From assembly GCF_021295345.1 (NCBI RefSeq), contig NZ_JAIMJB010000011.1:62001-126000 (forward strand): a stretch of DNA of 64,000 bases. Direction: 5' to 3'. Under the pieces are notes generated by a model. That model did not search any database, was not told the DNA's origin, and saw only the letters and a program-made list of their open reading frames with translations. The position numbers and the translations under genes are program-made. This DNA comes from Motilimonas eburnea (GTDB taxonomy: Bacteria; Pseudomonadota; Gammaproteobacteria; Enterobacterales; CBDFNC01). This document shows, piece after piece, positions 9,676 through 18,058 of this stretch (positions are counted from its first letter, which is position 1; each line of letters starts with the position of its first letter).

Positions 9676-10596
9676 GTGACAGATCTGAATGGTATGGCGA
9701 TTTTCGCCAAGGTGGTTGAAGCAAAAGGCTACTCTCAAGCTTCCCGTTTAACAGGCTTGCCAAAATCCACCATTAGCCGAAAAATTTCTCAACTCGAAGA
9801 CCATTTAGGTGTGCGATTATTGCAACGAAATACCCGTGGTCTAAGCTTAACCCATGTGGGGGCGCTCTATTATCAGCACTGTGCCAATATCGTGCAGGAA
9901 ATGGAAGAAGCGCTGGCGACCATAGAAAACACCCATCAAGATATTTCCGGTTTATTGCGTATCGCGTTGCCTGTTTCTTTCCATCAAGATGCCATTGCCA
10001 CTTTATGCAGTGGTTTTTTACGCAAATACCCCAAGGTTGACCTCGATATTCAGTTTACCGATGCCGAAGTGAGCTTGATTGGTGAAGGTTATGATATCGC
10101 TATCAAATATGGCCCACTTGATGCTTCTGATTTGATTGCCCGCTTATTAGTTGAGCGTCAGCCCGTGTTAGTCGCCAGTGCTAAATACCTCAATGCCCAC
10201 GGTTCGCCGGCAACACCGCAAGATTTGGCTAGTCACCAAGGATTGTTACTGGGCACACCCCGTTCATCGGCCATTTGGCCGATTGGGTTAGGTGCAGAGA
10301 AGGCCATGGTGCAATTTGAGCGTAAGGTAAGGGTAAATAGCAATACGGTACTCAAGCAGATGACGAAAGCGGGTGTGGGGATTGCTATGTTAACGGAATC
10401 CGTGTGTCAGGAAGAATTGCATTCCGGTGAGTTAAGGCGTGTGTTGGCAGACTACCCTCTAGAGCCCATTAAGGTATATGGGGTGTATTCCAGTCGCCGT
10501 CAGCTGGCAAATAAAATCACCAGCTTTTTAGACTTCTTTTGCCAACACTTTAGCAATCACGAGTCGCTACAGCCTTTAATGCGTAGCGTTCGCTAA
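9676..10596 (+). CDS. LysR-family transcriptional regulator
   Basis: A 306-residue LysR-type regulator. The N-terminal winged helix covers residues 1-60 (AIFAKVVEAKGYSQASRLTG, then STISRKISQLEDHLGVRLLQ), followed by a periplasmic-binding-protein-like effector domain of the CrgA/DsdC-like subgroup (about 90-295). The start is GTG 9676 with AGGA 8 bases upstream; an in-frame ATG at 9691 is an alternative. It is transcribed divergently from the fused acetyl-CoA carboxylase, 119 bp away. LysR regulators usually control the divergent neighbour, so regulation of carboxylase expression is a reasonable inference. The effector is unknown. Confidence 0.9.
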   Translation: MTDLNGMAIFAKVVEAKGYSQASRLTGLPKSTISRKISQLEDHLGVRLLQRNTRGLSLTHVGALYYQHCANIVQEMEEALATIENTHQDISGLLRIALPVSFHQDAIATLCSGFLRKYPKVDLDIQFTDAEVSLIGEGYDIAIKYGPLDASDLIARLLVERQPVLVASAKYLNAHGSPATPQDLASHQGLLLGTPRSSAIWPIGLGAEKAMVQFERKVRVNSNTVLKQMTKAGVGIAMLTESVCQEELHSGELRRVLADYPLEPIKVYGVYSSRRQLANKITSFLDFFCQHFSNHESLQPLMRSVR

Positions 10597-10608
10597 CTGC
10601 ATTTTGTT

Positions 10609-11385
10609 TTACATTTGCTTAAATAAGGTTTGGAAGCTGCGGCTCACCGCGACAGGGCGCTTTACATTATTCAGGTGTACCACCATTTTGCCCGTGATGT
10701 CTTTATTGACATGTTTAATGGCGGACACGTTGACGATGCTTGAGCGGTGTACTTGCCAAAAGCTTTGCGGATCTAATTGCTGAACGAGATCTTTGATGGG
10801 GGTACGGATAACAAATTCCCCCTCATGGGTGATGGCGGTGGTGTATTTATCCTCAGCATGAAAACATAAAACGTCCGTAATGGGGATAATATGTATATTG
10901 TCTTTTCGGCTTGCCTTTAGCCACTCCAGGTAGTCATTTTTTGGATGGCTGAGCTTTTCAATCAGCTTAGTTAAACTTTGCTGCTCTGGTTCAGGATCGT
11001 CCGCCTTGGCTTCCAAACGCAGTTTTACCTTGTCAATGGCGCGCAACAAACGTTCCTCGGCAATCGGTTTTAATAGGTAATCAACGGCTTCGTGCTCAAA
11101 GGCTTCGACTGCATACTGGTCATAAGCCGTCGTGAAAACGATTAACGGAGCATCGGGTTGATTCGCGAGCCTGCGGGCCACTTCAATGCCATCAATCCCT
11201 GGCATACGAATGTCAAGGAACATGATATCGGGTTTTAGTTCAGCAGTGAGCTCCAGTGCTTTGTTGCCATCACCAGCGGTGCCAACAATATTGAGCTCGG
11301 GCCAATTGTCGCTGAGTAATTTGTCTAGATAAATACGTAGTAGTGGTTCATCGTCAACGATTAATGCGGTGATCTCATGTTGCAT
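10609..11385 (-). CDS. LytTR-type response regulator
   Basis: A 258-residue two-component response regulator. The receiver domain (1-120) has the acidic pair in VDDEP (11-12), the phospho-acceptor D58 in FLDIRMPG, and the conserved Thr and Lys (FTTAYD; LLKP). The C-terminal LytTR DNA-binding domain (about 155-258) contains HAEDKYTTAI and VHRSSIVNV. It overlaps the upstream kinase gene by 11 bp, so the pair is translationally coupled. LytTR/LytS systems often control membrane or cell-wall functions, but no lrgAB- or btsT-type target lies beside it here. Confidence 0.92.
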   Translation of the reverse strand: MQHEITALIVDDEPLLRIYLDKLLSDNWPELNIVGTAGDGNKALELTAELKPDIMFLDIRMPGIDGIEVARRLANQPDAPLIVFTTAYDQYAVEAFEHEAVDYLLKPIAEERLLRAIDKVKLRLEAKADDPEPEQQSLTKLIEKLSHPKNDYLEWLKASRKDNIHIIPITDVLCFHAEDKYTTAITHEGEFVIRTPIKDLVQQLDPQSFWQVHRSSIVNVSAIKHVNKDITGKMVVHLNNVKRPVAVSRSFQTLFKQM

Positions 11386-12436
11386 AAGGTATTTCCATTT
11401 CTAATTTAAACCCACCTTGAGTTGGCTCTTGAAAACGCAATGCACTGTGGCCATCAAATAAGCTTTGTAGGCGCTGTTTGGTATTGTGGATACTTAAACC
11501 CGACAGGCGTTCGCATCGCCCTGCTGCACCATCATCTGTGATGACTACATTGAGCTTGTGTAGCTGTGAATTCTCACAAACACCTTTGATTTCAATCTGG
11601 ATTGTTCCGCCTTCAAGAGCGGGCTCAATGCCAAAAATGATGGCATTTTCAATCCAAGGTTGCAGTAATAATGGGGGCAGTTGTAGCTCCATATCTAATT
11701 CAGGATCTATCTTAATATGAAAGGTGAGTCGTTCACCAAGTCGTATTTTATGAATTGATAAGTAAGCACTAATAAAGTTTATTTCATCTTTTAGGCTGAC
11801 GAGCTTTTGTCTCGAGCCATTTAGGCTTTGTCTGAGTAACCGGGTAAGCAAATTAAGTAGTTCTAAGGCGCGATCAGGATCCGATGGGATAACGGCTTGT
11901 AAATTTGCCAAGGTATTAAACAGAAAATGCGGCTCTACTTGGCTTTGTAGCAGTTGCAACTGGCTCAATATCAGTTCTTTTTCTTGTTGAGATTTATCTA
12001 ACTGAGCTTGCTTGAGTTGCTCCTTAATTTTGAATGAGGATTCCCTCGAGTAAAAATACCAAGCAATCACAAAACTAAATAGGGTGGCAGCAATGAAGGC
12101 CTTGATGCTCGCGAACGCAGCCAAGTTCAAGCTGTCGTTTTGCGCCAGATAATGTAACCAAAAGCCGACCAACATGCCTAGCGGAAAAGCAAGCAGCCAA
12201 GGGAGTAACCCTTTTCTTTGTGTAAGTAGGTGAGGATACTGAAGGTGGATAAGGGATAAAGGCACAAAGAGTACAAGGCCGATGCCATTGGAAATTAAGA
12301 TACTTGCCCAGATTGGGGTTGAAATAAGATCGAGCCAAGAGCCGGAAAGGCCGATCAGCGAAAACACCAATATCATTAGGCCAGTTCTTTGTAAAAAAAG
12401 CTTTAAGCTTAATTCTGATGGTGAAAGCTGTGACAT
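11375..12436 (-). CDS. LytS/YehU-type sensor histidine kinase
   Basis: A 353-residue membrane histidine kinase of the His_kinase family used by LytTR regulators. About four hydrophobic helices occupy residues 18-130. A short coiled coil (132-160) follows, then the phospho-acceptor H170 in QVEPHFLFNTLANLQ. The ATPase part has LPPLLLQPWIENAI (N box) and a glycine-poor G box near the end (GLSIHNTKQRL). It lacks a GAF or 5TM-LytS sensor domain, so the stimulus cannot be read from the sequence. The gene is directly upstream of, and overlaps, its response regulator. Confidence 0.9.
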   Translation of the reverse strand: MSQLSPSELSLKLFLQRTGLMILVFSLIGLSGSWLDLISTPIWASILISNGIGLVLFVPLSLIHLQYPHLLTQRKGLLPWLLAFPLGMLVGFWLHYLAQNDSLNLAAFASIKAFIAATLFSFVIAWYFYSRESSFKIKEQLKQAQLDKSQQEKELILSQLQLLQSQVEPHFLFNTLANLQAVIPSDPDRALELLNLLTRLLRQSLNGSRQKLVSLKDEINFISAYLSIHKIRLGERLTFHIKIDPELDMELQLPPLLLQPWIENAIIFGIEPALEGGTIQIEIKGVCENSQLHKLNVVITDDGAAGRCERLSGLSIHNTKQRLQSLFDGHSALRFQEPTQGGFKLEMEIPYAT

Positions 12437-12977
12437 AGTTTGCCCTGAAATTGGCTGCTCTTTGGCTACTTTATAGTTTTAATGGTTGTTATGAAGCTGT
12501 TTAAAAAAAAGCCACCACTAGTATGGGCCTTAACTAGTGATGGCATTAGCCTAGAATATCACTCAACGCATGCAGGGAGCTTCGATATCAGAGTGTGTAG
12601 GCACACAAATTGCTTTAGACAGTTTTCATAAAACTGAGGTTACTATAAAGCATTTCTTCACGCTGCCTACGCCTATGCGACAGAAAGACTGTCTGTTCCG
12701 ATAACTGGTAGCAATAGCAGATAAATGGATTGGCGCAAGCTTACTGTTTATTATGTTAACAAATAAGCAACATTATCAGGTGGATATAGTTTTTATATTG
12801 AGCAATACAAGGCTTAACCTAAGCTTTTGTCGCCTTGATATGGGGAGGGAGGATGGGAAAAACCAAGTGTTTGGGTTGTGCGCCAAGGTATTGTTTTTCT
12901 ATCTTGATTTCGAACTAAGCTTGTTGTTTTGCTTGGCTGTGCGCCAAGCTTTTTGTTTTCTTGGTCGCGAACCAAGC
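12437..12977. other. Gene-poor intergenic stretch
   Basis: 541 bp between the sensor kinase and a small membrane-protein gene. I see no credible protein gene. It holds a minus-strand terminator at 12503-12544, a perfect small hairpin CAGTTTT-CAT-AAAACTG near 12630-12646, and a tandem hairpin-repeat array at 12870-12988. The stretch between terminator and array could encode a small minus-strand RNA, but no promoter is clear. Confidence 0.5.
12503..12544 (-). terminator. Minus-strand rho-independent terminator with no obvious gene
   Basis: Stem GCCACCACTAGT / ACTAGTGATGGC (12511-12522 with 12533-12544, one G-T pair) next to an A8 run, which is a U tract on the minus strand. It would end transcripts coming from about 12.55-13.2 kb on the minus strand. 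The nearest upstream minus-strand gene ends at 12978. Confidence 0.7.
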
Positions 12978-12988
12978 TTACTGATTTA
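12870..12988. repeat. Tandem array of about 29-bp hairpin repeats
   Basis: Four imperfect units start near 12870, 12903, 12932 and 12960. Each contains a dyad of the form CTTGG...CCAAG followed by a TT/GTTTT tail; the clearest is GCTTGGC-N5-GCCAAGC on the minus strand. Units abut without spacers. The last unit overlaps the 3' end of the small membrane-protein gene, so on that strand the array reads as serial stem-loops just after the stop codon. Confidence 0.7.
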
Positions 12989-13187
12989 GCTCTTTGACGT
13001 CTTGATGGATTTCTTGGGCATTCCAAACCCATTCAAATATGTATTCATCAGACCACTCGGCACGTGGGAAGTGAATTTCAACATAGTTATCTTCAAATTT
13101 GTACAGAGATGCGTTGATCTTAGTGTCACTGCATATCCAGAGTAAAATAAATGCCACCAGAGGGTACACGATCAAGACCTTGAACAT
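12978..13187 (-). CDS. Small membrane or secreted protein, unknown
   Basis: A 69-residue product if started at ATG 13187, where AAGGAAG lies at proper spacing. A longer frame from 13229 would add 14 residues but has no clear ribosome-binding site. The N-terminus is one hydrophobic segment (MFKVLIVYPLVAFILLWICS), then a charged tail rich in Trp, Glu and Asp (FPRAEWSDEYIFEWVW). It could be a membrane-anchored peptide or an exported protein with an uncleaved signal. I do not recognise the family. It stands alone between a repeat array and sirB2. Confidence 0.5.
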   Translation of the reverse strand: MFKVLIVYPLVAFILLWICSDTKINASLYKFEDNYVEIHFPRAEWSDEYIFEWVWNAQEIHQDVKELNQ

Positions 13188-13469
13188 TGACTTCTTCCTT
13201 GAAAAATAACTATAAAATGACGAGAGCATTCTACCTGAGTGGCGAGTTAAATACAGTGCAGCAATGAGAATATTTTACTCTGTTGCAGCCTGCGTTGGTT
13301 GCTAGCCTTGGCGAGAACCAGAGGGACTGATCGCTAACATTATATTTATCAATAAACCAAGGCGTCGTAGTAAACGCTGGCTGAAATTAAGCATAACCAC
13401 GCAGACAGGGTATCATTTTTTTGTGTCAGTAGTTGGGTGCGGTCTGCGATAGGTGTACTCTTTACCCCT

Positions 13470-13865
13470 ATGGATTACCTCTTTATAAAACAAAGTCATC
13501 AACTATTGGTGGCGTTAAGCCTGATGTTATTTTGGTGGCGGGTCGTGCTGCGCCTGATGCAGCACCCTTGGTGTCGGGTAAAATGGCTCAAAATCTTGCC
13601 CCATTGCAATGACACGGGAATTGTCTTGATTGGCGCTTGGCTTTGTTACGCGTTATCGATTTGGCCATGGCAGTTAGATTGGCTTATGGTCAAGTTAACG
13701 GCATTACTGATATACATCGCTTTGGGGAGTGTTAGCCTGAAGTTCAGTCGCACTAATCAGGGGGTACTTGGCTTTGCAATCGCGGCAACGGGGATATACT
13801 GCTACATGATAGGAGTGGCTATGGCTAAATCAGGCTTATCTTGGTGGGGGCTTTATGGATCTTGA
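13470..13865 (+). CDS. SirB2-family membrane protein
   Basis: A 131-residue integral membrane protein with about four hydrophobic helices. The opening MDYLFIKQSHQLLVALSL is typical of the SirB family (named from the Salmonella sirB locus). A GTG at 13437 in the same frame would add 11 residues, but the family normally begins with MDY, so ATG 13470 is preferred although its ribosome-binding site is weak. The function of SirB2 proteins is not established. It overlaps the next small gene by 11 bp and forms a short operon with it and rmuC. Confidence 0.8.
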   Translation: MDYLFIKQSHQLLVALSLMLFWWRVVLRLMQHPWCRVKWLKILPHCNDTGIVLIGAWLCYALSIWPWQLDWLMVKLTALLIYIALGSVSLKFSRTNQGVLGFAIAATGIYCYMIGVAMAKSGLSWWGLYGS

Positions 13866-14091
13866 GTATCGATTACCTGTTTTTGGGGTGTTGTGGAAAC
13901 TGTTGATTTTAGCTGCATTTCCTTTGTTAGTTTGGGGGTACTCAAATGTTATGTCGGTTAGCTTTAGTGAATTAGATGAAGGGGTTAACCAGCATAAGGT
14001 GACAATTTTTGCGTTGTATTTCGTGCTTATTATGATTTGGTGGTGGCTTAACCCTAAAGTACAACGCTTGTTACGGCGAGGGCAGCGTTAA
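13855..14091 (+). CDS. Small two-helix membrane protein, unknown
   Basis: A 78-residue protein with two hydrophobic segments (about 10-28, FGVLWKLLILAAFPLLVWGY, and 50-65, IFALYFVLIMIWWW) and a basic C-terminus. Its start lies inside the 3' end of sirB2 (11-bp overlap). Its stop shares a base with the rmuC start (TAATG at 14089-14093). Coupling on both sides makes it a genuine gene. I do not recognise a family. Confidence 0.65.
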   Translation: MDLEYRLPVFGVLWKLLILAAFPLLVWGYSNVMSVSFSELDEGVNQHKVTIFALYFVLIMIWWWLNPKVQRLLRRGQR

Positions 14092-15461
14092 TGCCTTTTG
14101 AGCTCAATAGTATGCACTTATTATTACTCCTTGTGAGTGTGGGCTTAATGGCATTATTTGCTCTGGTCATGCGCAAACAGCGACAGGGGTTAGCATTAGT
14201 GACTGAAAACGCCCTATTGTCACAGCGATTAAGTGATATGCAGCAAGATAAGTTGACGCTGCAAGAGCAATTGCAACACCAGCAGGCAAAGTTGGATATG
14301 CAGCAAGAGCATATCACTAAGCTGACTAGCCGTTATCGCGAGGTACAAGTGCAACTGCATCATGAACGTCAACGGGGTGAAGAGCGGTTGGCGCAACAGG
14401 CAGCATCAGAACAAAAGCTCGTTGAGCAGTTTGAACGTTTGTCACAGCGGATCTATGAACAAGAAACCGCCAAGTTTAAATCACTCAATCGTGACAGCTT
14501 AGAGCTATTACTTAATCCATTGCAGCAGCAGCTTGCTGGTTTTAAAAGCCAGGTGGCCGACGTCTACAACAATGAAGCCAAAGAACGTTATAGCTTAAAA
14601 GTCGAAGTGGAGAAATTAGCGACCTTAAATCAAAGAATGGTGGAAGAGGCGGCTAACCTCACCCAGGCGCTCAAGGGCGATAACAAGCAGCAAGGCAATT
14701 GGGGGGAAGTGATATTACAGCGAATATTAGAAGACTCAGGGCTGCGTTTGGGTCATGAGTATGATATCCAGCAAAGTCTGAAAAATGAACAGGGGCGGCG
14801 TTATCAGCCTGATGTCATTGTTCACTTACCTAAAGGCAAAGACATCATTGTTGATTCTAAGGTATCCCTTACGGCTTATGAGCGGTTTTTTAATGCGGGA
14901 TCCGAAAGCGTTAAGAAACAAGCTTTGACCGAGCATGTGTTATCGGTGCGAAATCATATTAAAGGCCTAGGGCAAAAGGATTATCACAAACTAGAAGGGG
15001 TGCGCAGCTTAGATTATGTATTGTTATTTATTGCCGTTGAGCCTGCATTTTTATTGGCGGTGCAGGAAGACCCTAGTTTAGTTAAGCTTGCGTTGGAGCA
15101 TAATATTTTGCTGGCTAGCCCTTCTAATCTGATGATAGCGCTGCGCACCATAGAAAATCTATGGCGCTATCAAAGGCAAGAGGAAAATGCTCAGCTGATT
15201 GCGAAAAAGGCCGGCAACTTATATGAAAAGTTACGCTTATTTAGTGAAGATCTGTTAGAGGTGGGAGCATCGATAGATAAGGCGCAGTCGAGTTACCAGC
15301 GCTCAATTAAGCGTTTTTCACAAGGTCGTGGTAATGTTGTTCAGCAAGCTGAGCAACTTAGAAGTCTGGGAGCAGAAGTTAATAAAACCCTGCCTAACCG
15401 TTTATTAGAAGAGGCTGAGTTAGAAGACGAGGTAGCTGAAAAGCGGCTACTTAATCTCTAA
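14091..15461 (+). CDS. rmuC: DNA recombination protein RmuC
   Basis: A 456-residue RmuC homologue. It has an N-terminal hydrophobic anchor (about 5-25), a long coiled coil rich in Q, L and E (about 40-200), and the conserved RmuC nuclease-like domain (about 190-400) with GNWGEVILQRILEDSGL, DVIVHLPKGKDIIVDSKVSL and EGVRSLDYVLLFIAVEPAF. RmuC limits short-inversion rearrangements in E. coli. Its biochemical activity is inferred from similarity to PD-(D/E)XK nucleases; here DSKVSL fits the D/E-x-K pattern. The start codon overlaps the stop of the preceding gene. Confidence 0.92.
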   Translation: MPFELNSMHLLLLLVSVGLMALFALVMRKQRQGLALVTENALLSQRLSDMQQDKLTLQEQLQHQQAKLDMQQEHITKLTSRYREVQVQLHHERQRGEERLAQQAASEQKLVEQFERLSQRIYEQETAKFKSLNRDSLELLLNPLQQQLAGFKSQVADVYNNEAKERYSLKVEVEKLATLNQRMVEEAANLTQALKGDNKQQGNWGEVILQRILEDSGLRLGHEYDIQQSLKNEQGRRYQPDVIVHLPKGKDIIVDSKVSLTAYERFFNAGSESVKKQALTEHVLSVRNHIKGLGQKDYHKLEGVRSLDYVLLFIAVEPAFLLAVQEDPSLVKLALEHNILLASPSNLMIALRTIENLWRYQRQEENAQLIAKKAGNLYEKLRLFSEDLLEVGASIDKAQSSYQRSIKRFSQGRGNVVQQAEQLRSLGAEVNKTLPNRLLEEAELEDEVAEKRLLNL

Positions 15462-15731
15462 CGATAGGGTGGTTAAGTCGCCATGGCCGGCCACATTGGC
15501 ATTTCGCAATTCGGTTTGTCGTTCAGTTTGCAACGGGGTTTGCAACTTAGTATGCACTTCGCTTGGGTGTACATTTGCCTGCAAGGAAATGCTTGTGGGT
15601 TGTTGGCGCACGATTTCTAAGGGAGATTGGCTGCCATTAAGCAACGCCGACACCAAATAACACTGTGCATACAGTAGGCTAGCGGGGTTAAACAAAGCAA
15701 CACAAGCGGCGACGATCATTATTTGTTTCAT
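15447..15731 (-). CDS. Small exported protein, unknown
   Basis: A 94-residue product with a clear Sec-type signal (MKQIMIVAACVALFNPASLLYA, cleavage after YA) and a Gln/Thr-rich mature part without recognisable motifs. It is convergent with rmuC and overlaps its 3' end by 15 bp. The ribosome-binding site (AAAGAATAA) is weak. The signal peptide is the main reason to accept it. Confidence 0.45.
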   Translation of the reverse strand: MKQIMIVAACVALFNPASLLYAQCYLVSALLNGSQSPLEIVRQQPTSISLQANVHPSEVHTKLQTPLQTERQTELRNANVAGHGDLTTLSLEIK

Positions 15732-15856
15732 AATTTATTCTTTAATCTTGCGCTTTGCGCACTGCAAAAATCTGAGAGAGCAAGCTGTTTATAACACATA
15801 CCGCATTAAGATGCTTTATTCGTGCCAACTATTTCTAGCAGGATCACGTGGTGAGC

Positions 15857-16594
15857 TTACTTCAGTTCCACTTGCAAGGCTAAAGGATCGTCGCTAAATA
15901 CACTGTTTACCCCCCAAGACCAGAGTTTCTTGGCTTGCTCAAGGTGATTAACCGTATAACAAAGCAAGGGGTAGCCTGCTGTGCTAATTTGCTGCGCTTG
16001 CTCTTGACTGAGTAAATCGGCATCGCAATGAATGCTAATGGCATTGAGGGATTGGGCTATGGTCAGCCAATCCCTAGGTAGCGCTTCAAACAAGACGCCT
16101 ATGGCGAGTGTGGGATCTAACTGATGCAGTGCGGCAAGGGTTTGGTGGCAAAAGCTACTGACTAATAATGGACGGCTAAAGTTGGCGCGTTGTAATTCTT
16201 GATAGACGGCTTGCGCCATGACATTGGGGCTATGTTGGTAGGTCTTGATCTCCAAGTTTAACCCTAAGCCGAGTTTGTCGATATGGGCCAAGGCATGCTG
16301 TAGGCTGGGAATAGGCTCGCCTTGAAATTGAGCTGAGAACCAACTTCCTGCGTCTAATTGGTTGAGTTCGGCTAAGCGGTGCTGAATAACCTGACCCTGA
16401 CCATTGCTACAGCGTGCCAGGGTATCATCGTGTAGCACCACACATTCACCCGAACCACATAAGGTGGTGTCTATTTCAATCCACTGCAGCTCCATTTCGG
16501 CAGCTAAACTAAAACCGGCTAAGGTATTTTCGGGGGCGTGGGCTTTTACGCCTCGATGCCCTATGATGGCCGGTAAATGCCATTTTTCAGTCAT
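15857..16594 (-). CDS. ugpQ: Glycerophosphodiester phosphodiesterase, cytoplasmic UgpQ type
   Basis: A 245-residue GDPD-family enzyme that hydrolyses glycerophosphodiesters to glycerol-3-phosphate and an alcohol. Motifs are in the expected order: GHRG and APENT near the N-terminus, then EIDTTL and LHDDTLARC (metal-binding His/Glu/Asp), and LGLNLEIK. No signal peptide is seen, so it is cytosolic. ATG 16594 is preferred over the in-frame ATG at 16609 because GGAG lies 6 bases before it. It follows trkH by 2 bp on the same strand, probably in the same transcript. Confidence 0.88.
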   Translation of the reverse strand: MTEKWHLPAIIGHRGVKAHAPENTLAGFSLAAEMELQWIEIDTTLCGSGECVVLHDDTLARCSNGQGQVIQHRLAELNQLDAGSWFSAQFQGEPIPSLQHALAHIDKLGLGLNLEIKTYQHSPNVMAQAVYQELQRANFSRPLLVSSFCHQTLAALHQLDPTLAIGVLFEALPRDWLTIAQSLNAISIHCDADLLSQEQAQQISTAGYPLLCYTVNHLEQAKKLWSWGVNSVFSDDPLALQVELK

Positions 16595-16596
16595 AG

Positions 16597-18042
16597 TTAA
16601 CTCCGCCAAAACGCAGGGAAAAACAGTACGGTTACGGTTAATATTTCAAGCCGGCCCATTAACATGGCTACACTTAATACCCACTTTGACATATCGGGTA
16701 AGCTGGCAAAGTTACCCGAAGGGCCAATGAGCTCACCGAGTCCTGGGCCTACATTTGACACCGCGGTAATGGCAGCGGTGAGAGAAACAACCACATCCGA
16801 GCCAAAAGCAGCGAGTAAGGCTGCCGTCACCAATATGGTGGCAAAATAAGCCAAAATAAAGGCAACGAGTGAGCGAATAATGGCGTCGCTCACTCGGCGC
16901 TTATTGTAGTTTTGGGGAAATACGCCACGCGGGTGAAGTAATTGTAATGTTTGTTTTTTTAGCAGGGTAGCTGCAATCTGAAAGCGAAATACCTTGATCC
17001 CGCCTGAGGTGGAGCCCGAGCAAGCGCCAGCAAACAATAAAAAGAAAAATAGAATCGTGGTGAAGGGCCCCCATGCACTAAAGTCAGACAGACCAAAGCC
17101 CGTGGTGGTGACCACTGAAATCACATTAAATAAACTAATACGTATGGCGTCAAACAGATCAAAAGTACCGCGCAGCCATAAATATAAGCTAATCATAAGG
17201 CTACTTAGCAAGACGAGTTTCACGAAACCGAGTACTTGGGCGTCGCGATAGATGTGCTTTGAGTTGCGTCTTTTAAAGGCATGGATAATCAGTAAAAAGG
17301 GGAGCCCACCCAAGAACATAAACAAGCAGGCATTCCAATGTGCCGCGGCGCTAAAGTGTGACATGGAGCTATCTGAGGTTGAATACCCCCCAGTGGATAA
17401 AGTGGTCATGGCATGATTGATGGCTTCAAACTGCGTCATACCTGCCAGCAGATAGCCTAAATAACAGAGCAAGGTAAGGATCACATAAACCTGCAATATC
17501 TGCCCAGCCAGTTGCTGTGTTTTAGGCGTACTTTTATCTGACCATTCTGAAGATTCGGTTTGGAACAGGCGCATACCACCGACGTTTAAAAATGGCAAAA
17601 TGGCCACGCCCATTACAATAAAGCCGATACCGCCCAGCCATTGCAAAATAGAGCGCCACACCAGCACGCTGTGGGGCATGGTGTCGAGGCCGCTGAGCAC
17701 CGTGCTGCCTGTGGTTGTGATACCGGACATGGTTTCAAAATAGGCGTCGGTGTAACTAATATGCTCGATAAGCATCAAGGGGAGGGCGGCGAAGGCACTC
17801 CCCACTACCCAAACGACCGTGGTAAGCAAAAACATTTCGCGCACCCCGAGGCGAAAGGTTTTGACTCGGCCAAAATGCAGCAGCAAGAAGGCGACGGTAT
17901 GGCTAAGTAGAATCGAAACAAAGAATTCTTTGCTGCCTACACCGCCAGTCAATAAGGCCAGCAGCATAGGTATGTACATAAATAAGGATAACTTTGAGAG
18001 GATCAACCCAGTGATAAACAAAAGGGGCTTGTAGTTTAACAT
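16597..18042 (-). CDS. trkH: Trk potassium uptake channel subunit TrkH
   Basis: A 481-residue inner-membrane potassium-transport subunit with four pore-helix repeats. The selectivity-filter loops are visible as SGITTTGSTV, TTLSTGGYS, SVVTTTGFG and AVSNVGPGLG. It forms a complex with TrkA, whose gene lies 16 bp upstream on the same strand. Length matches E. coli TrkH (483). Confidence 0.95.
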   Translation of the reverse strand: MLNYKPLLFITGLILSKLSLFMYIPMLLALLTGGVGSKEFFVSILLSHTVAFLLLHFGRVKTFRLGVREMFLLTTVVWVVGSAFAALPLMLIEHISYTDAYFETMSGITTTGSTVLSGLDTMPHSVLVWRSILQWLGGIGFIVMGVAILPFLNVGGMRLFQTESSEWSDKSTPKTQQLAGQILQVYVILTLLCYLGYLLAGMTQFEAINHAMTTLSTGGYSTSDSSMSHFSAAAHWNACLFMFLGGLPFLLIIHAFKRRNSKHIYRDAQVLGFVKLVLLSSLMISLYLWLRGTFDLFDAIRISLFNVISVVTTTGFGLSDFSAWGPFTTILFFFLLFAGACSGSTSGGIKVFRFQIAATLLKKQTLQLLHPRGVFPQNYNKRRVSDAIIRSLVAFILAYFATILVTAALLAAFGSDVVVSLTAAITAVSNVGPGLGELIGPSGNFASLPDMSKWVLSVAMLMGRLEILTVTVLFFPAFWRS

Positions 18043-18058
18043 TGAATCAATCCCTGCG

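Noticed and set aside
12870-12988. CRISPR-like array
   Set aside because: The repeats abut without unique spacers, vary in the loops, and no cas genes are present.
12753-12989. 78-residue plus-strand open frame
   Set aside because: It reads through the hairpin repeat array, has no ribosome-binding site and its composition follows the repeats.
13300-13330. TTGCTAGCCTTGGCGAGAACC as a tRNA remnant
   Set aside because: No T-arm or D-arm pairing could be built around it.
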